Assembly (NCBI GenBank): GCA_028042835.1
Contig: JAOFOL010000002.1
Location: 1-64,000, forward strand
Length of the DNA stretch: 64,000 nucleotides
Reading direction: 5' to 3'
Origin: Opitutales bacterium
Lineage (GTDB): Bacteria; Verrucomicrobiota; Verrucomicrobiia; Opitutales; Seribacteraceae
Shown: one piece after another, positions 36,759-46,125 of the stretch
How positions within the stretch are numbered: position 1 is the stretch's first letter
Layout of the letters: every line of letters starts with the position of its first letter
Notes under the pieces: model-generated
Database searches by the model: none
The model's input: only the letters and a program-made list of their open reading frames with translations
Told to the model about the DNA's origin: nothing
Position numbers and translations under genes: made by a program

Positions 36759-38303
36759 CTAGAAGGCGTCTCCAAAAGGACCCTGCCAAATACCGAATAC
36801 AAAAGAAACCACAGCAAAAGTAATAATTAACAATTTCAGTAATCCTAATTGATGCATTTTTGTCCAGGGATCAATAGGTTCGTTATCGTCATCAAAATGG
36901 GGTTTAGGCTCGAAACAAATCTCACGAATCCAACCGAAATAATAATAAATAGAAATTACCACCCCGATAACCATTGCCACAAGTGAGGTGTATAATTTTG
37001 CTTCAAATGCTACATTAAAAAGCATTAGTTTAGCAACAAATCCACCAAAAGGAGGAATACCAGCAAGGGAAGCAATACCAACAAGTAATGAGATTGCAGC
37101 CCAGGGGTGTTTTTGGAGAAGACCTTCATAATGTCCAATTTCGTGATCAGAATCGTCTTTAAGAGTTGCGATCCCCATCACACCAAAAACTATGAATGAG
37201 GCGAAGAGGTAAATAAACAGATAAAAGAAAATAACCCAAACTGCTCGGTCACTATCACCTGCAAAGTGCATAGATGCCATTACCGCAACAAGTAAATACC
37301 CCGCATGGGCTACCCCAGATAGACCAAGCATTCGTTTCAACTTACGCTGAGCACAGGCTGCTAGGTTACCAAAAAGAATTGTAAATGTAGCTATAAAACC
37401 AAACAGAGGAAGTAGGAATTCGCTCATCGAATCAAATGGCCCATTGACTAAGTTGAGAAGCAGGAAAAAACCGGCCGCTTTCGAAGAAACAGCGAGAAAT
37501 GCTGTGATTGGCGTAGGAGAACCATGATATACATCAGGAACCCATATTTGAAAAGGAGCTGCACCAATTTTAAAAGCGAGCCCTGCCAAAACAAGAACAA
37601 CGCCACTTCTAAGAAGAAGGTTAGTCTGATTCGCTTCTAATAAAAGGCCGACAAATTCAAAAGAAAGAATATCCATACCAATATTGGTACTAGGAGAAAT
37701 TGCACCCCATGCACCTGGATTGGATCCGACTCCGTAAATCAAAACGATACCGAGTAACAAAAGAGAAGAACTCAAGGCACCAAAAATCAGATATTTGATG
37801 CCAGCTTCTAATGATTTAGACGAAGAACGGTCAAATGCAACCAAAGGATAAAAAGCCAAAGCGACCGTTTCCAAAGCGACAAATAAAACGATAAAATTAG
37901 CACTTTGGCAAAGGAGCATTAATCCCGCAGTGGCCAACATTGTTAAATGATGGAATTCACCGGTTTTTAACTTATTGGTCAATAGAAAGCGATTACCCAA
38001 AATCGATACACATATAGATGCCAAAAGAAAAAAGGTCCTCATCAGATCACCTTGGAAACCGTGCCTAAGCATGCCTGAGAAGCTCGAACGGTCAAATGTG
38101 TGATGAATCAATAAATAATCCAGAAGAAGGTAGCCCAACAATACAACCTGAAATAAGACGGCAAGTCTGCCACAAATATTAGTGGCAGCTTTATTTGAAA
38201 AAAGCTGTATCAGAAGAATTAAAACTGCACCAAGAGCGAGAGTGAGTTCTGGCCACAACTCTGACCAAAGATTATCATTCGAAAATCGTAGAAAATCTTC
38301 CAT
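36759..38303 (-). CDS. nuoN: NADH-quinone oxidoreductase subunit N
   Basis: A 514-residue antiporter-like membrane subunit of complex I that helps translocate protons. About 14 transmembrane helices are visible, with the conserved segments ALETVALAFYPLVAF, KYLIFGALSSSLLL and FKIGAAPFQIWVPDVYHGSP. It is the last gene of the operon; its ATG overlaps the nuoM stop by one base (TAATG). A tRNA-Leu gene follows. Length is a little above the E. coli protein (485). No broken motif was seen. Confidence 0.95.
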   Translation of the reverse strand: MEDFLRFSNDNLWSELWPELTLALGAVLILLIQLFSNKAATNICGRLAVLFQVVLLGYLLLDYLLIHHTFDRSSFSGMLRHGFQGDLMRTFFLLASICVSILGNRFLLTNKLKTGEFHHLTMLATAGLMLLCQSANFIVLFVALETVALAFYPLVAFDRSSSKSLEAGIKYLIFGALSSSLLLLGIVLIYGVGSNPGAWGAISPSTNIGMDILSFEFVGLLLEANQTNLLLRSGVVLVLAGLAFKIGAAPFQIWVPDVYHGSPTPITAFLAVSSKAAGFFLLLNLVNGPFDSMSEFLLPLFGFIATFTILFGNLAACAQRKLKRMLGLSGVAHAGYLLVAVMASMHFAGDSDRAVWVIFFYLFIYLFASFIVFGVMGIATLKDDSDHEIGHYEGLLQKHPWAAISLLVGIASLAGIPPFGGFVAKLMLFNVAFEAKLYTSLVAMVIGVVISIYYYFGWIREICFEPKPHFDDDNEPIDPWTKMHQLGLLKLLIITFAVVSFVFGIWQGPFGDAF

Positions 38304-39922
38304 TATTTCTCTTCCTCCTCAAGTGCGGATTTTTGAATCGAAGATTCAGGTAAAGAATCTTCAATTACACTCACAGGACAACATGATGGTAGTCCTAGAT
38401 TACCGTCTCCTTTATCGAAGATTTGATATCTTGATGAAATATTTACATCTATACCTTCTGAAATACCTTTAGGCCAAAGTCCTATAAATAGTAGGGGTAA
38501 GAGAATCAAACTAGCTGGAATGATTTCTTTGATATTTAGATCTAATATCTTGTTTTCTTTCTCAAAAGAAAGTAACTCGTCAGATTTGCTACCGTAGAAA
38601 ATTCGAGCCATTGCCCGTAATCCGAAGATGGCAGAAATAATAATACCGAGCGCTGCAAGTCCAAGAACGAGACGATTGTCCGCGTACTCACCCAAAGATA
38701 AGAATATAGCAAATTCTCCCCAAAAATTTCCGAATCCCGGTAAACCAATAGTAGCAAAGGTCGCTGCGGCGAAAAAACAGGCTAGTATCGGGGTTTGACT
38801 AGCAAGTCCTCCCATTTCATTCATCTCGAGAGTACCACTCCTTTTATTGATGTAATTTGCTAAAAGAAACATTAGAGAAACTGACAAGCCATGGGCACAC
38901 ATTAACATGACTGCTGCACTTGCACCAAGTGATGAACAAACTGCCAAACCTAAGAAGCAGTAGCCCATATGCATTACTGAACCGTTACCAATCATTGATT
39001 TCAAGTTATTTTGTGCCACAGTGATCGCACCTACGACCAATATATTCCCTAAAGCCAGCCACATTAGATAAGGTCCCCAGGTAATTCCACCTGCAGGAAG
39101 AAGTGGAAGGGCAAGTTGCACTAATCCATACAGACCAAATTTCTTAAGAACACCTGCATGAAGCATCGAAACAGAAGTCGGTGCAGTCTCATAACCACGG
39201 GGGGCCCATGTATGAAAAGGAAAAAGAGCGACTAGGATACCAAAGCCGAAAAGAAGTAGTCCAAATATTTTTTGTTGAGTGCCAACTTTTAGACCATCCG
39301 TCAACAATGATTCAGTTAGTGAGGGGAAGTCAAATTTAGGAGCATCTAGAAGAACATTCAGAGCGACAAGCCCTCCCAATGAAATTAAGGCACCTAAAGT
39401 TAAATATATAGTGATTTCTAAAGCAATGGAACGGCGGTCACGGCCACCCCACAAACCGATCATTAAAAAGGTCGGGATTAAAGCAAATTCGTGAAATAAA
39501 TAATAAAAGAATATATCTACACTAGCGAATAGTCCCATCAGACCGGATTGCATAAAGGCAAGTAAAGCCAGATACAGGGGTAATCTTTTAGCCTCCGAAT
39601 TGATGGCAGCGATACAAGCAGATAATCCGACGATTCCAGCCATTGCAAAAAGGGGAGATGAAACACCATTCAAACCAAGGTGAAATGTAATCCCCAAAGA
39701 CTGAAGCCCCATACGTTCATAAAGCAATTCAAATGAGTAACCAGTTAAATAGGGGTCGGTATTGACAAAAAGGAAGATGCCCGCAGCACAAGGAAAGCCA
39801 AATGCAAAATAAGCGATCTGCTTAGCTCTGCAACTGTCATTCAAAAAGAAAAACAAGATGAATACCGCAGATAAAAGCGGAACTACAATCGAGCCAAGAA
39901 GTAATATCTGGTGGAAATCCAT
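38303..39922 (-). CDS. nuoM: NADH-quinone oxidoreductase subunit M
   Basis: A 539-residue proton-pumping subunit with about 14 helices. The family signature is seen in FYYLFHEFALIPTFLMIGLW (with the conserved glutamate) and LFPFHTWAPRGYETAPTSVS, plus the Lys-bearing LKKFGLYGL segment. The C-terminal 60 residues are soluble and charged. It lies 3 bases downstream of nuoL and overlaps nuoN by one base, so translation is tightly coupled. Note that HTWAPRGYE replaces the more common HTWLPDAHxE. Confidence 0.95.
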   Translation of the reverse strand: MDFHQILLLGSIVVPLLSAVFILFFFLNDSCRAKQIAYFAFGFPCAAGIFLFVNTDPYLTGYSFELLYERMGLQSLGITFHLGLNGVSSPLFAMAGIVGLSACIAAINSEAKRLPLYLALLAFMQSGLMGLFASVDIFFYYLFHEFALIPTFLMIGLWGGRDRRSIALEITIYLTLGALISLGGLVALNVLLDAPKFDFPSLTESLLTDGLKVGTQQKIFGLLLFGFGILVALFPFHTWAPRGYETAPTSVSMLHAGVLKKFGLYGLVQLALPLLPAGGITWGPYLMWLALGNILVVGAITVAQNNLKSMIGNGSVMHMGYCFLGLAVCSSLGASAAVMLMCAHGLSVSLMFLLANYINKRSGTLEMNEMGGLASQTPILACFFAAATFATIGLPGFGNFWGEFAIFLSLGEYADNRLVLGLAALGIIISAIFGLRAMARIFYGSKSDELLSFEKENKILDLNIKEIIPASLILLPLLFIGLWPKGISEGIDVNISSRYQIFDKGDGNLGLPSCCPVSVIEDSLPESSIQKSALEEEEK

Positions 39923-39925
39923 GAT

Positions 39926-41773
39926 TTAGCTTATTCCGCCTCCTAATATTGCATAAGCAAGAAAACCAAGAGTACCGAGGACGAACCAAAAAGAATAGTG
40001 GTGAATCTTTCCTGAATAAAATGATTTTCCAAGAAGTGCAAATAATGCGGCTACTCCAGCAGAACCTCGAACCATCAACCCGGAAATAAAAAGAAGTTCC
40101 ATAACTTCGAGGAATCGGAAGAAAGGATCTTGAATACGATTCACATAGAACAAATAAACTTCATCGAAAAACAGCTTACTCGTAGAAAGTTGAAAAAGGC
40201 TTGGTGCTTTCAATTCCAGCGGATCTTTAGATTGAGTATCACTCCCGTAAATTTTCCAAGCAAATAACAAACCTCCTACCCAGGCGAATAAACCTAAGAT
40301 ATTCATCCATAAATGATGAGGCATTTCTGCAACCCTAGAGATATCAGGAAGCAAATATTCAACGATTTGAGCTGGATATAAGCTATGAAATCCTCCAAAG
40401 ACCGCAAGAACTGCCAATACAATCAAGGGGGCAGTCATAAAAACCGAAGACTCCACAGCGTTCTCTGAAGATTTTGATCGAGTTTCACCACAAAATGTTA
40501 GGAAGTAGAGCCTAAACATATAAATAGATGTAAGAATTGCTCCAAGATAAAGAATCGAGAAGATTACAAAGTCTAAATTATAAGCCCCTAATAAAATTGC
40601 ATCTTTGGAAAAATAGCCTGAAAGAAAATGAACACCTGAAATAGCCAAGACCCCAATAAGAAAAGTGTAGGCGGTAACAGGCATTTTCTTACGCAAGCCT
40701 CCAAAATTGAAAATATCCTGCTCGTGATGACATGCATGAATCACTGAACCCGATCCTAAAAACATAAGTGCCTTAAAAAAAGCATGCGTCATGAGATGAA
40801 ATAAAGCAATACCAGGTAGACCCAGTCCAAATGCTGCTGCCATATAACCAAGTTGAGAAAGAGTGGAATATGCCAAAACTTTTTTAATATCTCTTTGGGT
40901 CAAAGCACAGAAACCGGCATAGAGTCCCATTACTGAACCTGCCAAACCAATGAGTTTAAGGGCTTCGACTGTGAAAAGAAATTCAATTCGAATTAAAAGG
41001 AAAATTCCTGCGGCTACCATAGTAGCAGCATGAATAAGAGCTGAAACGGGAGTAGGACCAGCCATAGCATCGGGAAGCCATACATGTAGAGGAAACTGTG
41101 CGGATTTGCCGATAAAACCACATGCAAGTAATAAACAAAGCATAGTAGATGTTAAACTCGGATCAAGATTTGCAGTTACGGATAATTCTTGAAGATTCAC
41201 TGTCCCGTAGGTCCAGTAAGTGATAATTATACCTAAAAGGAAGCCAAAATCCCCTACCCTATTAACGATAAAAGCTTTTTTGGAAGCGTTTGCGGCTTCA
41301 TCCGTTGAAAAATAATGAGCAATTAATAAGTAAGAACTAAAACCAACCAACTCCCAGAAGACAAAAATCATAACTAAATTGTCCGAGAGGGTAATGCCAA
41401 GCATTGAAAACATGAATATCGAAAGACCGCCGAAATAACGGGCTTTAGCTTTATCGTCAGCCATGTACCCAAGGCTAAATATATGAATTAACAATCCAAC
41501 AAATGAAACAACAAATAAGAGAGTCTTGGCCGGACTATCTACCAGAAATCCAAAACTAAGTTCCCAATCCGACAATTGAAACCATGTAGTACTCCAGGAA
41601 AAAATCTGATCGCTATCTTTGCCAAAAATCAAAAAAGAGGAAAAGGCTAGAATTCCACCGGCAGAAGCAACAGATAATAAAGCCGCAATATTTCCGTATT
41701 TTCGTAAAAATAAAAGAGTGATTCCTGCAGAAAGAAGAGGAAGAAGTAAAAGACTTAGCGCAACTTGTACCAT
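39926..41773 (-). CDS. nuoL: NADH-quinone oxidoreductase subunit L
   Basis: A 615-residue antiporter-like subunit at the distal end of the complex I membrane arm. Typical segments are FWELVGFSSYLLIAHYF, IVNRVGDFGFLLG, FPLHVWLPDAMAGPTPVSAL and HAATMVAAGIFLLIR. The long C-terminal amphipathic helix region expected of NuoL follows residue 500. It is 9 bases downstream of nuoK and upstream of nuoM. Length matches the family. Confidence 0.96.
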   Translation of the reverse strand: MVQVALSLLLLPLLSAGITLLFLRKYGNIAALLSVASAGGILAFSSFLIFGKDSDQIFSWSTTWFQLSDWELSFGFLVDSPAKTLLFVVSFVGLLIHIFSLGYMADDKAKARYFGGLSIFMFSMLGITLSDNLVMIFVFWELVGFSSYLLIAHYFSTDEAANASKKAFIVNRVGDFGFLLGIIITYWTYGTVNLQELSVTANLDPSLTSTMLCLLLACGFIGKSAQFPLHVWLPDAMAGPTPVSALIHAATMVAAGIFLLIRIEFLFTVEALKLIGLAGSVMGLYAGFCALTQRDIKKVLAYSTLSQLGYMAAAFGLGLPGIALFHLMTHAFFKALMFLGSGSVIHACHHEQDIFNFGGLRKKMPVTAYTFLIGVLAISGVHFLSGYFSKDAILLGAYNLDFVIFSILYLGAILTSIYMFRLYFLTFCGETRSKSSENAVESSVFMTAPLIVLAVLAVFGGFHSLYPAQIVEYLLPDISRVAEMPHHLWMNILGLFAWVGGLLFAWKIYGSDTQSKDPLELKAPSLFQLSTSKLFFDEVYLFYVNRIQDPFFRFLEVMELLFISGLMVRGSAGVAALFALLGKSFYSGKIHHYSFWFVLGTLGFLAYAILGGGIS

Positions 41774-41782
41774 ATGAAAATA

Positions 41783-42091
41783 TCAGTTACTTACCAAGTT
41801 CATGTCCTCGGAAAATACGCTTTGTCGTTTTTTATACAAGGCAACAAGGAGGGCTAAACCAACTGCAACTTCAGCAGCGGCAACTGTCATAATAAAAAAA
41901 ACGAAAATACTACCATCCAAGTTCAAAGAAGTGCGGGAAAAGGTTACCAATGCTAGGTTGATGCCATTAAGCATTAATTCCAAAGACATTAATAGAAGGA
42001 GAATATTTCTCCTGAGAAGCACACCAAAAAAACCAATCGAGAAAAGGCATAAGGCAAGAAATAAGTAATGAGATGGTGAGATCGTCTCCAT
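41783..42091 (-). CDS. nuoK: NADH-quinone oxidoreductase subunit K
   Basis: A 102-residue, three-helix membrane subunit. FGVLLRRNILLLLMSLELML carries the conserved glutamate of the proton channel, and a second buried glutamate is in AAAEVAVGLALLVALYKKR. Size and spacing are as expected. It lies 2 bases after nuoJ and 9 bases before nuoL in the operon. The call is firm. Confidence 0.96.
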   Translation of the reverse strand: METISPSHYLFLALCLFSIGFFGVLLRRNILLLLMSLELMLNGINLALVTFSRTSLNLDGSIFVFFIMTVAAAEVAVGLALLVALYKKRQSVFSEDMNLVSN

Positions 42092-42093
42092 GA

Positions 42094-42693
42094 TTAATTT
42101 GTATCCTGTTCCTCTTTTTTACTAAGGACAATAACTCCCACCATTGCAGCAAGTAATAAAAATCCCGATATTTGAAGAGGAAGCATATATTTAGTCATTA
42201 ATCCGTAACCAAAGCTTTTAACAGAAGTCGAAAATGATAAATTGTCCCCAATAACCGGTTCCGCACCTTCAATGATAGGCGACCAATTAGCCCCCCCTCC
42301 GATCCAACCAGAGCTTTGGACGATGATTAGAAATGAAACGATTAACAGGGATATGAGAAAAGCCCCAGCCAAACCAGAAATCAATTTCATTTTTGAAGTC
42401 TTACCTGCATTAGGACCAACATCAACAAGCATGATAATAAACAGGAATAAAACCATAACTGCGCCAGCGTACACTAAAATCTGTAGCACAGCTAAGAAGA
42501 ACGCCTCCAATAGCACAAAGAGGGAAGCAACACCAACCAGGGAGATAATCATAAACATCGCCGCGGAAACAGGATGCTTTGAACAAACCATTAAAATACC
42601 TCCGCCCAAAGATAAGGTCGCAAAAAGGTAAAATAGTATATCTACAAGGTTCAATTTAGAAAAAAAAGATGAGGTAAAGTAAAAGAAAGACAA
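42094..42693 (-). CDS. nuoJ: NADH-quinone oxidoreductase subunit J
   Basis: A 199-residue membrane subunit with five helices. The conserved region ALFLLLEAFFL-like (here SLFVLLEAFFLAVLQILVYA) followed by GAVMVLFLFIIMLVD is unmistakable; the tyrosine in ILVYAGAVMVL marks the pi-bulge helix. It starts 47 bases after nuoI stops, the widest gap in the operon, and is followed 2 bases later by nuoK. Normal in length. Confidence 0.95.
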   Translation of the reverse strand: MSFFYFTSSFFSKLNLVDILFYLFATLSLGGGILMVCSKHPVSAAMFMIISLVGVASLFVLLEAFFLAVLQILVYAGAVMVLFLFIIMLVDVGPNAGKTSKMKLISGLAGAFLISLLIVSFLIIVQSSGWIGGGANWSPIIEGAEPVIGDNLSFSTSVKSFGYGLMTKYMLPLQISGFLLLAAMVGVIVLSKKEEQDTN

Positions 42694-42740
42694 TTATCTA
42701 TAGACTAAATTCAGGGCTAATCCTCAACCAAAAAAGATGA

Positions 42741-43286
42741 TTAATGTGAGTTGCCTTCGTCTTCAGCATTTTTCTTTTTATCCCATTTGTAGTGAGGATC
42801 AGGGACTGTGCCTCCCAACTCATAAAGTTTTTCTTTATTATTGATCATCTCTTCACGGGAATATCCAGAAGTTGAATATTCATCTTGTAGGAAAATTGCT
42901 TCTTCAGGACAAACTTCCTGGCAATACCCGCAATAGATGCAACGAAGCATGTTAATTTCAAATTCCTCTGGGGCCTTTTCTACATGCTCCCGAGAATCAT
43001 CGTCCTCAGGTACAGAACCCGGAGTAATACGAATAGCCTTAGGAGGGCAAACGAACTCGCATAATTGACAAGAAACACATTTCTCTCTTCCGTTAGGATC
43101 CTTTACCAAAGTTGGAACTCCGCGATAATTTTGAGGAATGCTCGGTTTCTCTTCAGGATACTGTAAAGTAACATTCGGTTTAAACATATTGCTTAATGTG
43201 GTTTTTAAACCAGTGGCAATTTGTGGTAGGTAAGTACGTTCCGAAAATGAAAGTGGTTTACGCGCTAGAACAACTGTTTTGGGCAT
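42741..43286 (-). CDS. nuoI: NADH-quinone oxidoreductase subunit I
   Basis: A 181-residue ferredoxin-like subunit carrying clusters N6a and N6b. Two full CxxCxxCxxxCP sets are present (CVSCQLCEFVCP and CIYCGYCQEVCP), along with the conserved NYRGVPTLV lead-in. The C-terminal tail is charged (YKWDKKKNAEDEG) and longer than in E. coli. It sits 6 bases after nuoH. All eight cluster ligands are intact. Confidence 0.96.
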   Translation of the reverse strand: MPKTVVLARKPLSFSERTYLPQIATGLKTTLSNMFKPNVTLQYPEEKPSIPQNYRGVPTLVKDPNGREKCVSCQLCEFVCPPKAIRITPGSVPEDDDSREHVEKAPEEFEINMLRCIYCGYCQEVCPEEAIFLQDEYSTSGYSREEMINNKEKLYELGGTVPDPHYKWDKKKNAEDEGNSH

Positions 43287-43292
43287 AATAAA

Positions 43293-44420
43293 TTAAGGTA
43301 GATTCAAGTTTGATTGATCAATCCAAGTCACGAGCAAGACATAGAATATAAGATTAGCAAGAGCTAGGGGAAGTAGCTTTGTCCACCCTAATGTCATAAC
43401 TTGGTCATAACGAAATCGGGGAAGGGTCCAACGAACCCAAATAAAGAAGAATATTAATCCAATTGTTTTAGTAAGAAACCAAATGATACCAATAAGAGAT
43501 CCCAACCAATTAGATGGCCATGGGTTATCAATCCATGGAAGAAAGTTCCATCCTCCCAAAAACAATAAGGCGAAAATAGCTGAACCGATTACAATGTGAG
43601 CATATTCGGCGACAAAAAATATCCCGAATTTAAAACTTCCATACTCAGTATGAAAACCGCCAACAAGATCGGTTTCAGACTCGGGCATATCAAATGGTAA
43701 ACGATTAGTTTCGGCAAATAGAGCGATTAGAAAAATAAGTGCCGAGATTGGTTGGATAATCAAAAGCCAACTTGAAGCGTTCTGCGAACGAACAATTTCA
43801 ACAAGGCTAAGACTGGATGCAACCGCACCTGGTTCGCTAACCCATAGAAAAACCGGTAAAAGAGAAAGTCCCATCGCTAACTCGTATGAAATCATTTGAG
43901 CAGATGAGCGGATTCCTCCAAGAAAAGAATATTTACTGTTCGAAGACCAACCAGCTAACACAATCCCGTAAACTCCGAGAGAAGATACTGCTAAAATGAA
44001 AAGAATACCAATGTCCAAGTCGGCAAGTATCAAAGGTAAGATATCACCATCAGAATTTGTGAACTCACCAAATGGCAAGACTGTCATCGTGGTCAGAGCG
44101 GGAACTAGAGCAACGATCGGGGCAAGATAGTAGTAAAATTTATTAACATGCCCAGGTACGATTTCTTCCTTAAAGAGAAATTTTAAGCCATCCGCAAGAG
44201 GCTGAAACATACCAAGTCCCTTAAGCAGAGGTCCAATAATTGGTATGTGACCTACTAATGGAAGAACTGTTCGATTAGGACCTACCCTACCTTGCATCCA
44301 AGCACTTACTTTTCTTTCAGCGAGTACAGAATAACCCGCCATGGTCATAACTGCACCCACCATCAAAAACGCAAAAATAACTTTAATTGCAACTAGTTGT
44401 ATGACTTCAAACTCGATCAT
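43293..44420 (-). CDS. nuoH: NADH-quinone oxidoreductase subunit H
   Basis: A 375-residue membrane subunit that forms much of the quinone channel. Conserved elements include RKVSAWMQGRVGPNR, GLGMFQPLADGLKFLFKEE, ETNRLPFDMPESETDLVGGF and RWTLPRFRYDQVM. About eight helices are visible. Its ATG overlaps the nuoG stop by four bases, so the two are coupled. Length is above E. coli NuoH (325), due to longer loops between helices. Confidence 0.96.
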   Translation of the reverse strand: MIEFEVIQLVAIKVIFAFLMVGAVMTMAGYSVLAERKVSAWMQGRVGPNRTVLPLVGHIPIIGPLLKGLGMFQPLADGLKFLFKEEIVPGHVNKFYYYLAPIVALVPALTTMTVLPFGEFTNSDGDILPLILADLDIGILFILAVSSLGVYGIVLAGWSSNSKYSFLGGIRSSAQMISYELAMGLSLLPVFLWVSEPGAVASSLSLVEIVRSQNASSWLLIIQPISALIFLIALFAETNRLPFDMPESETDLVGGFHTEYGSFKFGIFFVAEYAHIVIGSAIFALLFLGGWNFLPWIDNPWPSNWLGSLIGIIWFLTKTIGLIFFFIWVRWTLPRFRYDQVMTLGWTKLLPLALANLIFYVLLVTWIDQSNLNLP

Positions 44421-46120
44421 TTACTAGATAATACGGAGGATTGAGGTTCAAAATGAAGAGCTTTTTTCTCTACAAAAGACAGATTGTTCCATTTTGACCC
44501 ATCAATTTGTAAGGATCCCCTTTGGGCATCCGTAAAAGTCATTCCCTTGAATGGAGACTTGGGAGGTGATGAAAGGTTTTTCCAGATAAGAGAAAAATCA
44601 GCAGTTATTTTACTTTCTTCATCCGAGAGAGAAAGTAATCTGCATAAGATCTGGGTTAAAGGTAAAAGACCTCCAGGACTTGGTACCGTAGATGCGAAGC
44701 CTTGAGCAATAAATGAACGATTAATAAAGGTCCCCTTTTTCTCAAAGCTGGTAAGCGTCGGGATCACGATTTCAGCTAAGTTCGAAGTGGTATTTTGGTG
44801 AGTTCCTAAATAGGTGACAGGTACTCCAAGTAAAGATTCTCCCTCAACACCGGAGTCGAGTAAATCCTCATTTACTACAAGAACTGCATCAACAACTCCT
44901 TTTTTTAAGTCATCATTTAATTTAGATAAATCTTTTTTAGGATACTCATTAGTAAAGCCGGATAGCAAAGTACCACGCAAATTAGGAGATCTGTCCGCGG
45001 ACAGAAGGATACCATCGTCTTCACCAAAATGACCCCGAAGATATTTTTTAGCTTTTGTTGCCTTGCTCAGGTGATTAAGGAGATACAACTCTTCCAGAGT
45101 CGAATGACATGAACCGACAATGGCAAGTTTCTTACCATTAAAAGATTCAAAAGCAGAAGATATTGCTACATCCAAAGCAGATTCAGTTTGTTTCACTTGA
45201 GGTGTTAAAAGTCTATTATCTGATCGCACCTGCTTATATAATAATCGACCACTATCAGTCATCCAACTGTCATTCACATCATCATTTCTTCTCGGGGTTA
45301 TCCTATGGATTTCACCCTCGCGACTGGATACCATAATATTACAACCAGCACTACTCTCAGCACATATACTAGGTAATTCTTTCAAAAACCAAACTCGCAT
45401 TTTGAAACGAAAGTCTGTGCTTGTAAGAGCACCGACCGGGCAGATATCGACTGTGTTTAGAGAATAATTGTTCTCCAATTCCCTTCCAGGAAAACAAGAA
45501 AGCGTTGAGTAGCTACCCCTGTCAACAAAACCCAGTACATCATCTTTGGCCACTTCCTGGCTAAAACGAATACATCTTGAGCACAAGATACATCTTTCGT
45601 CATCCAAAGTAACTCGCGGACCAAGGCGAGTGCGCTTAGGCTTAACATTTTTGCGTTCTACATAGCGGCTGTACCCTCTACCGTAGTCGGTAGCAAATTC
45701 TTGCAGTCTACACTCACCCGCCTGATCACAGATTGGACAGTCTAAAGGATGATTAACAAGAAGGAACTCCATAATTCCTTCCCTACAATCTGTGACTTTT
45801 TCTGAAATTGTCTTAACATGCATCCCTGGAGAAACAGTTGTTGCACAACCTATAACGGGCTTGGGTACCCATCCAATCTTTTGTGTACCATCATCGTTTA
45901 AGACAGGTTCTCCTGTACCACGATCTCGCATTGGTGTACCCATTTCTATCAGGCACATTCGGCAATTCCCTGCCACACTGAGCTGCGGATGGTAACAATA
46001 GTGGGGAATTTCCTTTTTAAAAAGGGCTGCTGCGTCAACTAGATTTATACCTGCAGGAACCTCGACTTCTTCACCGTCAAGAACGATGGAAACTGTTTCA
46101 CCCTTATTTGTGGAAATCAT
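44417..46120 (-). CDS. nuoG: NADH-quinone oxidoreductase subunit G (short form)
   Basis: About 567 residues from the ATG at 46120 (MISTNKGETVSI); a longer in-frame start at 46222 would overlap nuoF and adds unconserved sequence. The N-terminal [2Fe-2S] site (CYHPQLSVAGNCRMC), the HxxxCxxC site of N5 (HPLDCPICDQAGEC) and the N4 set (CILCSRC and CPVGAL) are present. The ligands of cluster N7 are incomplete: where CxxCxxxC is expected, CAESSAGC is found. The molybdopterin-like C-terminal domain is much shorter than in E. coli NuoG (908). Such short forms occur elsewhere. It overlaps nuoH. Confidence 0.93.
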   Translation of the reverse strand: MISTNKGETVSIVLDGEEVEVPAGINLVDAAALFKKEIPHYCYHPQLSVAGNCRMCLIEMGTPMRDRGTGEPVLNDDGTQKIGWVPKPVIGCATTVSPGMHVKTISEKVTDCREGIMEFLLVNHPLDCPICDQAGECRLQEFATDYGRGYSRYVERKNVKPKRTRLGPRVTLDDERCILCSRCIRFSQEVAKDDVLGFVDRGSYSTLSCFPGRELENNYSLNTVDICPVGALTSTDFRFKMRVWFLKELPSICAESSAGCNIMVSSREGEIHRITPRRNDDVNDSWMTDSGRLLYKQVRSDNRLLTPQVKQTESALDVAISSAFESFNGKKLAIVGSCHSTLEELYLLNHLSKATKAKKYLRGHFGEDDGILLSADRSPNLRGTLLSGFTNEYPKKDLSKLNDDLKKGVVDAVLVVNEDLLDSGVEGESLLGVPVTYLGTHQNTTSNLAEIVIPTLTSFEKKGTFINRSFIAQGFASTVPSPGGLLPLTQILCRLLSLSDEESKITADFSLIWKNLSSPPKSPFKGMTFTDAQRGSLQIDGSKWNNLSFVEKKALHFEPQSSVLSSK

Positions 46121-46125
46121 TGCTA

